Source: Sphingobacterium athyrii (GTDB lineage: Bacteria; Bacteroidota; Bacteroidia; Sphingobacteriales; Sphingobacteriaceae). From it: 64,000 bases of DNA. Of the stretch, positions 55,440-64,000 are shown one piece after another; position 1 is the stretch's first letter, and the number at the start of each line of letters is the position of its first letter. The notes beneath the pieces were generated by a model. It ran no database searches, was not told where the DNA came from, and saw nothing but the letters and a program-made list of their open reading frames with translations. The stretch spans positions 186,001 to 250,000 of the forward strand of contig NZ_QCXX01000002.1 in NCBI RefSeq assembly GCF_003071065.1. Reading direction: 5' to 3'. Both the position numbers and the translations under genes were made by a program.

Positions 55440-58010
55440 ATGTTAAAATTAAACACTAATTTGAGCTTTTTTCTTTTGCTCGGAATCATGGCCATTGCTA
55501 CCTGTGGTCATGCACAACATAAACAAAAGAAGCGCCAACTGTGGTACGATAAACCTGCTGCATATTGGGAGGAGGCACTACCATTGGGTAACGGTACGAC
55601 AGGAGCAATGGTCTTTGGCGGGGTGAGCAGGGATCGTTTTCAGATTAATGATAATACCCTGTGGTCGGGCGAACCTGAGGCTGGAAACAATCCCAATGGT
55701 CCGAAAATTTTACCATTGGTACGTGAAGCTGTTTTAGCTGGGAAATATGAAGAGGCTGCTGTGCTCTGGAAGAAAATGCAAGGCCCTTATTCAGCACGTT
55801 ATTTACCCATGGGTGATCTGTGGCTGGATTTTCATCAAGACGAGAAGGAGGTAAATGCTTACCGGCGGGATTTGGATTTGGAGGGGGCGGTAAGTACGGT
55901 AAGTTATTTGTATCAAGGTGTCCAATATCAAAGAGAAAGCTTTGTCAGTTATCCGGACAAAGCTTTGGTCATTCGCTTAAAAGCAAATAAAGCTAAATCG
56001 ATCACTTTGGATCTGTCCATGACCAGTAAACTGAAAAGTACCGTTTCAGCACTCGGCAACGATGTACTAAGCCTTGTGGGCAAAGCCCCCAGTTTTGTGG
56101 CCAATCGGGATTACGAACCTAAACAGGTGGTTTACGATAGCATTGAGGGAAAGGGGATGACTTTCGAAATGCGTGTTAACGTACAGGCAAAAGGAGGGAA
56201 GGTCCAGCAAGAAAAGGATAAGCTTCGTATCATTGGTGCTGATGAGGTGCTATTATTACTGACAGAAGCGACCAGTTTTAATGGTTTCGACAAATCGCCG
56301 AGCCAAGCTGGAAAAGATGTAAAGGCGACAGTTAGCAGTTTAATGAAACAGGTCGCGGTAAAAAGCTTTACAACACTGCTCGCTGATCATCAGAAGGATT
56401 ATAGATCGCTATTTAACAGGGTAGATTTTGAACTGGCTGGAACTTCAACACATGTGGATTTACCTACGGATCAGCGGATTATGCAATTTTCAAAAGGCCC
56501 TACAGATCTGGATTTACTGACTTTGTATTATCATTTTGGACGTTACTTGCTGATCGCTAGTTCGAGACAAGGGGGAAGACCAGCCAATTTGCAAGGCATC
56601 TGGAATGATCATGTACAGCCGCCTTGGGGAAGTAATTACACCACGAATATCAATACCGAAATGAATTATTGGCTGGCGGAAAATACCAACCTGTCCGAAT
56701 GCCATCAGCCCCTATTTGATTTTATGGAGGAACTGGCCGTCAATGGAGCGAAAACTGCTGCCGTAAATTACAACATAAAGGAAGGCTGGGTAGTTCACCA
56801 TAATTCGGACTTGTGGGCTAAGACCTCTCCTCCGGGAGGGTATGACTGGGACCCTAAAGGTATGCCACGATGGTCTGCGTGGCCAATGGCCGCTGCTTGG
56901 TTCAGCACACATCTGTGGGAGCATTATCGCTTTACAGGAGATAAATCTTTTCTCCAAACTAAAGCCTATCCACTGATGAAGGGGGCGGCTCAGTTTATGT
57001 TGCATTGGCTGATCGCTGATCCTGATAACAAATATTTGATAACAAATCCTTCCACATCGCCTGAAAATACAATTAAAATAGCAGGAAAGGAATATCAATT
57101 GACCATGGCATCGACGATGGATATGGCCATTATTCGCGAGTTATTTACTGCGGTTATTCGCTCTTGCGATGTACTGCAGATCGACCCTGAGTTTAAGTCG
57201 ATATTGGAACAGGCGCGTGCAAAATTATATCCCTATCAGGTTGGACAATATGGTCAACTGCAAGAATGGTTTCAAGATTGGGATGATCCCAAAGATCAGC
57301 ATCGGCATATTTCGCATCTTTTTGGCCTCTATCCGGGCAACCAGATTAGCGTTACAGAAAATAGTGAATTGGCCGCTGCAGCAAAAAAATCACTGCTTTT
57401 GCGCGGTGATGTGAGCACAGGTTGGTCCATGGCATGGAAAACAAATTGGTGGGCAAGATTACAGGATGGAAACCACGCTTATAAAATTCTTAAGGATGCG
57501 TTGAACTTTATTGATCCCAAACTGGATCGCGCTCAGATGAGCGGAGGTGGTGCTTATCCGAACTTATTTGATGCACATCCCCCTTTTCAGATCGACGGCA
57601 ATTTTGGCGCAACAGCTGGAATGACTGAAATGCTTTTGCAAAGTCACGATGGTGCTATTCATCTGTTGCCAGCGCTGCCCGATGAGTGGTCAACAGGGCA
57701 TATCAAGGGAATTAAAGCAAGAGGAAACTTTACGGTAGACATCGATTGGAAGGATAATAAATTGCAAGAGGCACGCATCGTTTCCAATATAGGTGGAATA
57801 TGCAAGTTGCGGACCTCTATGCCAGTGAAAGTAATTGGAACAAATGGGAATAAAGCCAATGGGGCTGAAAATGAATTGCTATACAAACCAAGTTCATTAG
57901 AATACCATATCCTTGACCGCGAAAAATTATCGCCTTTATCAACCAAAGAAACTTTTGAAATTGAATTTCAAACAGTCAAGGGCAAGGAGTACCGAATTAT
58001 CCCGATATAG
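55440..58010 (+). CDS. GH95 alpha-L-fucosidase or alpha-L-galactosidase
   Basis: About 856 residues from the ATG at 55440 (the frame begins inside GH2 at 55425). Signal peptide followed by the GH95 N-terminal motif [23 protein letters not shown]. Barrel motifs are [19 protein letters not shown] (N405 corresponds to the catalytic Asn), [12 protein letters not shown] and [12 protein letters not shown] with D719, the Asp that works with the Asn residues. GH95 enzymes are inverting and typically release alpha-1,2-fucose; some prefer alpha-L-galactose. It complements GH29 by attacking another linkage. Confidence 0.93.
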   Translation: MLKLNTNLSFFLLLGIMAIATCGHAQHKQKKRQLWYDKPAAYWEEALPLGNGTTGAMVFGGVSRDRFQINDNTLWSGEPEAGNNPNGPKILPLVREAVLAGKYEEAAVLWKKMQGPYSARYLPMGDLWLDFHQDEKEVNAYRRDLDLEGAVSTVSYLYQGVQYQRESFVSYPDKALVIRLKANKAKSITLDLSMTSKLKSTVSALGNDVLSLVGKAPSFVANRDYEPKQVVYDSIEGKGMTFEMRVNVQAKGGKVQQEKDKLRIIGADEVLLLLTEATSFNGFDKSPSQAGKDVKATVSSLMKQVAVKSFTTLLADHQKDYRSLFNRVDFELAGTSTHVDLPTDQRIMQFSKGPTDLDLLTLYYHFGRYLLIASSRQGGRPANLQGIWNDHVQPPWGSNYTTNINTEMNYWLAENTNLSECHQPLFDFMEELAVNGAKTAAVNYNIKEGWVVHHNSDLWAKTSPPGGYDWDPKGMPRWSAWPMAAAWFSTHLWEHYRFTGDKSFLQTKAYPLMKGAAQFMLHWLIADPDNKYLITNPSTSPENTIKIAGKEYQLTMASTMDMAIIRELFTAVIRSCDVLQIDPEFKSILEQARAKLYPYQVGQYGQLQEWFQDWDDPKDQHRHISHLFGLYPGNQISVTENSELAAAAKKSLLLRGDVSTGWSMAWKTNWWARLQDGNHAYKILKDALNFIDPKLDRAQMSGGGAYPNLFDAHPPFQIDGNFGATAGMTEMLLQSHDGAIHLLPALPDEWSTGHIKGIKARGNFTVDIDWKDNKLQEARIVSNIGGICKLRTSMPVKVIGTNGNKANGAENELLYKPSSLEYHILDREKLSPLSTKETFEIEFQTVKGKEYRIIPI

Positions 58011-58029
58011 CTTATATAAATCTAAGGAA

Positions 58030-59217
58030 ATGAATTTAAAATCAATCTTCAGACTAGCTTGCACATGTATTGGGATTGTGCTGCTCCCCCTATTCGCTGA
58101 GGCCAATGAACCCAATGGATCTTTCAAGAGTAAAATCATGACGGTTTTGCGTCCTATTATAAAAAAGCAATCAAAATGGGCCATGAAGCAAAAGCCTTTG
58201 ACTGTGACGGCTTACCCTGCAGTTCGAAGTAGTGGTGGTATCCATGACTTTTACTCGGAAGGCGACTATTGGTGGCCAGATCCAATGGATGCGGGCGGCC
58301 CCTATGTCCAACGGGATGGTATGAGCAATCCAGCCAACTTTGTTGACCATCGAAAAGCCATGATCCGTTTTAGCCGAATTATCGGCGCCCTAGCTTCGGC
58401 CTACCGTTTGAATCCGGATAAAAAATATGTGCAGCAGGCGTTGGTTCATTTGCAAGCTTGGTTTGTCGACTCGGAGACGATGATGAATCCAAATCTGCTG
58501 TATGCCCAAGCTGTACAAGGTCGATTTACAGGTCGCGGTATAGGCATTATTGATACCATTCATTTAATGGAAGTGGCGCAGGGTGTCAAAGTGCTCGAAA
58601 ATGACCCAAATTTTCCACAGTCGACCAAAAGTGCCATACATCGTTGGTTTGCGACATATCTGCGCTGGTTGACAGAACACCAATATGGTAAAGATGAAAT
58701 GGATGCAGCAAACAATCATGGCACCTGTTGGGTGATGCAGGTCGCATCCTTTGCCAGTCTAGTGCAGGATACGGCTTTGCTCAAGATGTGTGCTGAACGC
58801 TACCAGCAAATTTTATTACCCAATCAGATGGAAAAAGATGGTAGCTTTCCGCGGGAGCTCCAACGGACCAAGCCTTTTGGCTATTCCCTCTTTAACCTTG
58901 ATGCGATGACCATGATTTGCCATATCCTGTCTACAACAAATGAACCGTTGTGGCAATATACGTTACCCGATGGACGTACCATCAAAAAAGGAGTGGATTT
59001 TGTGATACCTTATATCAGTGATAAGAACAAATGGCCTTATCAAAAAGACGTGATGTATTGGGAGCAATGGCCTGTCGCCCAACCTGCTCTTGTCTTTGCT
59101 GCAAATGCTTACCAAGATAGTACCTATTTGCAACTTTGGGCTAAGCTGGATCATAACCCCAAGGAGGAAGAGGTCATTCGCAACTTGCCTATCCGTAATC
59201 CTTTAATATGGTTGTAA
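58030..59217 (+). CDS. Alginate lyase family protein (PF05426), probable uronate polysaccharide lyase
   Basis: About 395 residues from the ATG at 58030; the frame to 57913 overlaps GH95 and precedes the signal peptide. The (alpha/alpha) toroid family signature includes FYSEGDYWWPDP, RFTGRGIGIIDTIHLMEVAQG, the catalytic N228-N229-H230 in AANNHGTCW, and RELQRTKPFGYSLFNLDAMT with the Arg and Tyr used for beta-elimination. Relatives cut alginate, glucuronan or other uronate chains (PL5- or PL38-like). It would create unsaturated uronic ends for the GH88 domain encoded next. The polymer is not determined. Confidence 0.85.
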   Translation: MNLKSIFRLACTCIGIVLLPLFAEANEPNGSFKSKIMTVLRPIIKKQSKWAMKQKPLTVTAYPAVRSSGGIHDFYSEGDYWWPDPMDAGGPYVQRDGMSNPANFVDHRKAMIRFSRIIGALASAYRLNPDKKYVQQALVHLQAWFVDSETMMNPNLLYAQAVQGRFTGRGIGIIDTIHLMEVAQGVKVLENDPNFPQSTKSAIHRWFATYLRWLTEHQYGKDEMDAANNHGTCWVMQVASFASLVQDTALLKMCAERYQQILLPNQMEKDGSFPRELQRTKPFGYSLFNLDAMTMICHILSTTNEPLWQYTLPDGRTIKKGVDFVIPYISDKNKWPYQKDVMYWEQWPVAQPALVFAANAYQDSTYLQLWAKLDHNPKEEEVIRNLPIRNPLIWL

Positions 59218-59295
59218 TGCAGGGATAATAATTTTATTCCGGCGTGTAAATCTTACCGATTAACCTTTTACTTAAACAAACCTAAATGTAATATC

Positions 59296-61998
59296 ATGTT
59301 CAATATGAATACACTGCTATCAAAATATATTGATGTTTCGAATCGTTTTATCCGAAAAAGACGATTTATCATTTCGATACTGGGCTTGACAACTATCCTT
59401 TGTGGCATTCAGGAAACAAAAGCGCAGAGCGCAAAGCAATTGAAAAAAGCCTGGGATCTTGCGGATCGACAGTCGCAGCTGCTCTACAAGGAACTGCAGG
59501 TGCTAAAAAAAGTTGATTCCACATTAGCTTCCCCACGTACGCTTTCCGAAAATAACGAGCTGGTGGCCGTTAAACGAGGCGATTGGACAAGTGGTTTTTA
59601 CCCCGGGGTTTTATGGTATTTATATGAAAAATCCGGAAAACAAAAATGGAAAGAACTGGCGGACGAATTGACAAGCTCAATAGAAGACGAACAATATAAT
59701 GGGAAGACCCATGATATGGGTTTTAAAATCTTTTGTAGTGTTGGTAACGGTTATCGCCTTACGGCCAATACACATTATCGGGATGTTATAATCCAGTCCG
59801 CTAAAACTTTGGCAACACGATTTAACCCCAAGGTCGGATGCATCCGTTCCTGGGATCATAATAGCCACCGTTGGGATTTTCCGGTCATTATTGATAATAT
59901 GCTCAATCTGGAATTGCTTTTTGAAGCAACAAAATTGACCGGGGACTCTAGCTATTATCATATCGCTGTAAGTCATGCAAACACAACGATGAAAAATCAT
60001 TTTCGGTCGGATTATAGTACCTATCATGTTATTGACTATAATCCTGCAACAGGTGAAGTCCAGCACAAAAATACACATCAAGGGTTTAGTGATGAGTCTA
60101 CCTGGGCTCGGGGAGAAGCATGGGCACTCTATGGTTATACCATGTGCTATCGTGAGACCGGTGATCCAAAATACCTGCAGCAAGCTGAAAAGGTCGCGCA
60201 TTGGCTTTTTGGCCATCCACGTATGCCCAAGGATTTAATCCCTTATTGGGATTTCGATGCACCTCATATTCCGAATGAACCGAGGGATGTTTCAGCTGCC
60301 ACCGTGATCGCGTCGGGACTATTGGAGCTGAGTACATTTAGCAATCAGGGGAAAGACTATTTGAGCAAAGCGCGGACAATAATGTCTAATCTGATTGACC
60401 ACTACATGTCCCCTCCAAATAAAAATAAAGGGTTTATATTACTGCATAGTACCGGGTCAAAACCCTCCAATACCGAAGTAGATAAGCCATTAAGTTATGC
60501 CGATTACTATTTTTTGGAAGCCCTGCTTCGGGAGGAAAGTTTGCGTTCGGGACGGGCACAGTCTAGCCTGGTTCGAAAAGACCCCGAAGGTAAACTTATT
60601 TATTTTCCGGATGATAAGGGAAATATGGTACCTGATTTCAGTCGGGTTGGTTATCACCAAGGAAATCGACCGCTCCCAGCTGTTGGCAGCACTATTTCAT
60701 TGCATCCTACAGCAGATGGAACTGATCAGCAGATGATACAACGTGCCATCGATGAAATCTCAAACAAACCCCTTGATAAAAACGGATATAGAGGGGCGAT
60801 AACGCTGAAAAAAGGAATTTACAATATACCCGGCAGTCTACTGATCAAATCGAGTGGTATCGTATTGAGAGGAGAAGGGGATGATGAAGGTGAAACGCTA
60901 TTGCGTGCCACAGGAAAGCAACAGCGTAGCCTATTGAAAATTTCAGGTGATGGTAACTATGTCGAAGACCAGGCTAAAGGACATGTGGTTCAGTCAATAT
61001 ATATCCCCGTCGGAAGTAAGTATGTCGTTGTGGACGACAGTCGCGATTTTCAGAAAGGGGCATCAATACTTCTTTCTTATGAACTCAATGCGGCCTGGAT
61101 TAAAGCAGTTAAAATGGACCAAATTATAGCAAGGGAAGGAACAAAACAATGGACAACCAAAGAATATAAATTGAAATTTGAACGTGTTATCGCAGCCATT
61201 AGCGGAGATACGTTGTTTTTGGATAATCCGGTCGTTATGGCCATAGATCCGCAGTTTGGTAAAGTATCGGTCGTACCTTTTAAGTTTCCGGGACGTATTC
61301 AGGAAGTAGGGGTTGAAAATCTACGTTTTGAATCCGAATTTACCAATGAAACGGACGAAAATCATGGCTGGATAGCCGTTGAGCTTGATAAAGTTGAAAA
61401 TGCCTGGGTGCGCAACGTTACAGCTCGCTATTTCGGCTATGCGGCAGTAAGCTTGGGACCCTTAGCAAAACAGACAACAGTCATCAGGTCAAAATGTCTT
61501 GATGCTAAATCTCAAATTACAGGGGGGCGTCGGTACTCTTTCAATAACAATGGACAGCTCAACCTGTTTACGCAATTATATACCACAGAAGGAAGGCATG
61601 ATTACGTCACTGGGGCGAGAACATTGGGGCCAAATGTATTTAGTATGTCTGCTGCAACGGATACGCACGCGGATATTGGTCCACATCATCGTTGGGCTGT
61701 AGGTACCTTGTACGATCAGATTACGACCGATGGCGAAATTAATGTTCAGGACCGGGGCAACTGGGGAAGTGGGCACGGTTGGGCCGGAGTTACACAGGTA
61801 TTATGGAATTGCAAAGTCCGGGGAGCGGCGGTACAGCGACCCTGGGCATCAGGACAAAATTTTGCAATAGGAGTAAGCGGCGAAAAAATCCCCGGAAGAT
61901 TTAAAGATAGGCCCATTGGATTTTGGGAAAATCAAAACAAAAAAATGCAGATTGAGTCGCTTTATGAGCAACAATTAAACGATAGGTTAAATAAATAA
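59296..61998 (+). CDS. GH88 unsaturated uronyl hydrolase fused to a parallel beta-helix domain
   Basis: 900 residues; start 59296 or 59305. After a signal peptide (near TKAQS, residue 43), residues about 45-420 are a GH88 (alpha/alpha)6 barrel. D140 in HDMGF and D200 in VIIDNM are spaced 60 apart like the catalytic pair of known unsaturated glucuronyl hydrolases. TWARGEAWALYGY is the substrate-site motif. From about 425 a second domain begins (PDFSRVGYHQGNRPLP, then TDQQMIQRAIDEI and GYRGAITLKKGIYNIPGSLLIKSSGIVLRG), a right-handed beta-helix typical of polysaccharide lyases and related enzymes. The frame is continuous, so the fusion is real in this sequence. The activity of the second domain is unknown. 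Confidence 0.82.
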   Translation: MFNMNTLLSKYIDVSNRFIRKRRFIISILGLTTILCGIQETKAQSAKQLKKAWDLADRQSQLLYKELQVLKKVDSTLASPRTLSENNELVAVKRGDWTSGFYPGVLWYLYEKSGKQKWKELADELTSSIEDEQYNGKTHDMGFKIFCSVGNGYRLTANTHYRDVIIQSAKTLATRFNPKVGCIRSWDHNSHRWDFPVIIDNMLNLELLFEATKLTGDSSYYHIAVSHANTTMKNHFRSDYSTYHVIDYNPATGEVQHKNTHQGFSDESTWARGEAWALYGYTMCYRETGDPKYLQQAEKVAHWLFGHPRMPKDLIPYWDFDAPHIPNEPRDVSAATVIASGLLELSTFSNQGKDYLSKARTIMSNLIDHYMSPPNKNKGFILLHSTGSKPSNTEVDKPLSYADYYFLEALLREESLRSGRAQSSLVRKDPEGKLIYFPDDKGNMVPDFSRVGYHQGNRPLPAVGSTISLHPTADGTDQQMIQRAIDEISNKPLDKNGYRGAITLKKGIYNIPGSLLIKSSGIVLRGEGDDEGETLLRATGKQQRSLLKISGDGNYVEDQAKGHVVQSIYIPVGSKYVVVDDSRDFQKGASILLSYELNAAWIKAVKMDQIIAREGTKQWTTKEYKLKFERVIAAISGDTLFLDNPVVMAIDPQFGKVSVVPFKFPGRIQEVGVENLRFESEFTNETDENHGWIAVELDKVENAWVRNVTARYFGYAAVSLGPLAKQTTVIRSKCLDAKSQITGGRRYSFNNNGQLNLFTQLYTTEGRHDYVTGARTLGPNVFSMSAATDTHADIGPHHRWAVGTLYDQITTDGEINVQDRGNWGSGHGWAGVTQVLWNCKVRGAAVQRPWASGQNFAIGVSGEKIPGRFKDRPIGFWENQNKKMQIESLYEQQLNDRLNK

Positions 61999-62060
61999 CT
62001 ATTGGTGCTTTATAAAATGGAATGATTATTTTTAGCCTATCCATTTCAATTATATTCCTT

Positions 62061-64000
62061 ATGATGCCATTGCGTATTTATATACTCTGGGTTTTTAGTT
62101 CACTGATTACCTTTTCTATTTCTCATGCACAGGAAAAGAACTATCGTTTTTTACATCTGGATGTAAACGAAGGTTTATCGCAAGGGAGTGTTTTTGCTAT
62201 TGAACAGGACCACTTGGGATTTATGTGGATCGGCACCCGTGACGGCCTGAATAAATATGATGGCCGCAAGTTTACAATTTATAGAAGCAATCCGCAGGAT
62301 AGTCTTTCTTTAGAGCATAATTTTATACAGGCGATCACTGAAGACAAAAAAAAACGACTTTGGGTAGGTACAACAGGCGGCCTTAACTTATACAATCGTG
62401 ATGCAGATAATTTTGCGCGGATCTCCTTGCCCGTAGTAGAGAGCAACAGTGGGAAGATAGAAGTAAATGTGCATCAGATTTTTCAGGATTCTAAAGACCT
62501 AATTTGGGTCGCAACAAATGTTGGATTATATCGGATAAAAGAAGGAGCTCATTTGGAAGCTGAGCTTGTTTTTAATGAGATTACGGTAGAAGGGAGCAAT
62601 GGGCGTTCGTATTTTAGGAATTTTAGAACAATCTACGAAGACGGGAAGAAAAGATTATGGTTATGCACAGATGATGCAATTGTACTCATGCAGTCAGCTT
62701 CTAGAGGCGGCAATAGGTTGAAAGTGTTACGCACCTATTTCAATCAGAAAGGATTGATTAATAAAGTAAATCAGCGATTTCAGGCTGTACTGGAATTTGC
62801 TCCCGGAGTCTTTTGGGTGGGAACAAAATATAATGGAATAAAAATAATCAATGAAAATACGGGCGAAGTATCTTCCCTAATGGGTCATGATAGCCAGACT
62901 GCAAATTTAGCAAACCAAGATGTCCGTTCACTAAAGAAGGCTGATGATGGCAGCATATGGATTGGAACATTCAACGGTCTCTATCTGTATCGAAATGGAA
63001 AGTTATTATTTATACAGGCTGACGATAATAATCCCAATAGTTTAAGTAACAACTCTATTCGACCAATTTTTCAGGATAAAAGAGGTTCTATTTGGATCGG
63101 GACCTATTTTGGCGGAATTAATATCTATGATAAGGATATACCTAATTTTCAAAATTTTACCCATCAGTCCCGAAGAAATAGCTTGAGCTATAATGTTGTC
63201 AGTGCTTTTTTGGAGAATCCGAATGGAGAACTAGTCATAGGCACAGAAGGTGGTGGATTGAATTATTTTAACCGATATAATGGTTCATTTTTTAATGAAA
63301 GACACGATAAAAATAATGCTGGAAGCTTAAGCCATAACAATGTGAAATCTATCTGTCGCGATCGGGAGGGAAATTTATGGGTCGGTACCTATGATGGTGG
63401 ATTAAATTTGAGACGCAAGGGGCAGCAGGTATACGAACATTTTCGTTTTGATCCAAATGCGGCAAATGGGCTAGCTAACAATAATGTCTATGCGCTGTTG
63501 GAAGATCGCCAGGGCGATATTTGGATCGGAACATTTGGTGGCGGTTTGCAGGTACAGCGGAAAAATCAAAAATCCGGTTATTTCCAGACCTTCAACGTCG
63601 CCGGTAAACAGTTGAGCTCAAATATGGTCAGAGCACTCATGGAGGATTCCAGCGGTAATTTATGGATCGGCACTTCTAATGGACTAAATCTTAAAATAGC
63701 AGGTACCGATAAATTCATATCGTTTTTGAATCACAAAAATGACTCCCTTTCGATTAGTGGTAATGATATTATTAGTATTCATGAAGATAGAAAAGGACAA
63801 ATCTGGATTGGAACCTATATGGGAGGTTTAAATCGGTATCTACCCGAAAAGAAAGCCTTTAAGCGTTTCAATAAACAGAATGGTCTACCGATAAATAATG
63901 TTTTTGGTATTTTGAGCGATCTTAAAAACAAATTATGGTTGAGTACCAATACTGGGATTACCTGTTTCGATCCGCAAGCGGGGAGTGTTAGAAGTTATAC
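62061..64000 (+). CDS. Hybrid two-component system-type sensor, N-terminal part (cut by window end)
   Basis: Open from the ATG at 62061 (or 62064) to the last base, about 646 residues, with no stop. A signal peptide (ILWVFSSLITFSISHAQ) leads into repeated propeller blades of the type HLGFMWIGTRDGLNKYDG, KRLWVGTTGGLNLYNRD and GNLWVGTYDGGLNLR. These are the periplasmic sensor half of Bacteroidota hybrid two-component regulators. Y_Y_Y, kinase, receiver and AraC domains would lie beyond the window, so the hybrid class is inferred. It starts 62 bases after the GH88 fusion gene and most likely regulates PUL 2. Confidence 0.85.
   Translation, partial: MMPLRIYILWVFSSLITFSISHAQEKNYRFLHLDVNEGLSQGSVFAIEQDHLGFMWIGTRDGLNKYDGRKFTIYRSNPQDSLSLEHNFIQAITEDKKKRLWVGTTGGLNLYNRDADNFARISLPVVESNSGKIEVNVHQIFQDSKDLIWVATNVGLYRIKEGAHLEAELVFNEITVEGSNGRSYFRNFRTIYEDGKKRLWLCTDDAIVLMQSASRGGNRLKVLRTYFNQKGLINKVNQRFQAVLEFAPGVFWVGTKYNGIKIINENTGEVSSLMGHDSQTANLANQDVRSLKKADDGSIWIGTFNGLYLYRNGKLLFIQADDNNPNSLSNNSIRPIFQDKRGSIWIGTYFGGINIYDKDIPNFQNFTHQSRRNSLSYNVVSAFLENPNGELVIGTEGGGLNYFNRYNGSFFNERHDKNNAGSLSHNNVKSICRDREGNLWVGTYDGGLNLRRKGQQVYEHFRFDPNAANGLANNNVYALLEDRQGDIWIGTFGGGLQVQRKNQKSGYFQTFNVAGKQLSSNMVRALMEDSSGNLWIGTSNGLNLKIAGTDKFISFLNHKNDSLSISGNDIISIHEDRKGQIWIGTYMGGLNRYLPEKKAFKRFNKQNGLPINNVFGILSDLKNKLWLSTNTGITCFDPQAGSVRSY

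Noticed and set aside
57913..59217. Longer start for the alginate-lyase-family gene
   Set aside because: The extension lies inside the GH95 3' end; the signal peptide begins at the ATG at 58030.
1..64000. tRNA, rRNA or CRISPR array
   Set aside because: Reading the intergenic regions gave no cloverleaf, rRNA segment or regularly spaced repeats.

Overview
The window is AT-rich DNA from a member of the Bacteroidota, most likely Sphingobacterium or a close relative in the Sphingobacteriaceae. The support is four SusC/SusD pairs, Bacteroidota-type promoters (TTG, 20 bases, TAnnTTTG), a SusR-like propeller regulator, a hybrid-type two-component sensor, a DUF2480 gene and SO2930-type cytochrome genes. 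Genus assignment is inference; there is no rRNA or tRNA in the window.

Layout. 1-1.7 kb: the end of a DUF1080 (3-keto-disaccharide hydrolase-like) gene and a Tat-exported Gfo/Idh/MocA oxidoreductase. 2.2-3.3 kb: an HxlR regulator divergent from a flavodoxin-fold NAD(P)H oxidoreductase. 4-9.4 kb: a three-gene minus-strand peptidase operon (M24 aminopeptidase P, S9 dipeptidyl peptidase IV, M1 metallopeptidase) suited to proline-containing peptides. 9.9-15.9 kb: an AraC regulator and a SusC/SusD-like pair. 16-18.6 kb: an IS982 transposase remnant, then a FabF-type ketosynthase under a TetR regulator with two matching operators. 18.6-21.3 kb: a SufR-like cysteine-rich regulator facing a sodA-DUF2480-FMN reductase operon whose promoter overlaps a 40-base palindrome. 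21.4-27.7 kb: a TPR histidine kinase and LuxR response regulator, cydAB, and a diheme cytochrome c. 28.4-29.7 kb: a sulfatase.

Two polysaccharide utilization loci fill the rest. PUL 1 (29.8-38.4 kb, minus strand) encodes SusC, SusD, a GH144-type endo-beta-1,2-glucanase and a GH3 beta-glucosidase, so beta-1,2-glucan is the likely substrate. A SusR-like membrane regulator lies upstream of it and is divergent from PUL 2. PUL 2 (41.7 kb to the window end, plus strand) has two tandem SusC/SusD pairs, GH29 and GH95 fucosidases, a GH2 enzyme, an alginate-lyase-family protein, a GH88-beta-helix fusion and the start of a two-component sensor. It probably attacks a fucosylated, uronic-acid-containing glycan.

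The most novel signal is a family of three near-identical, about 64-nt minus-strand small RNA genes at about 2.0, 3.7 and 16.6 kb. Each has its own TTG-N20-TAnnTTTG promoter, an imperfect GTGT...ACAC palindrome inside the promoter spacer, and an intrinsic terminator. The conserved RNA 5' arm is complementary to leaders of the window's SusC genes, most strikingly across the leader and start codon of the SusC gene at 46782. This suggests a trans-acting, multicopy regulator of SusC-type transporters.
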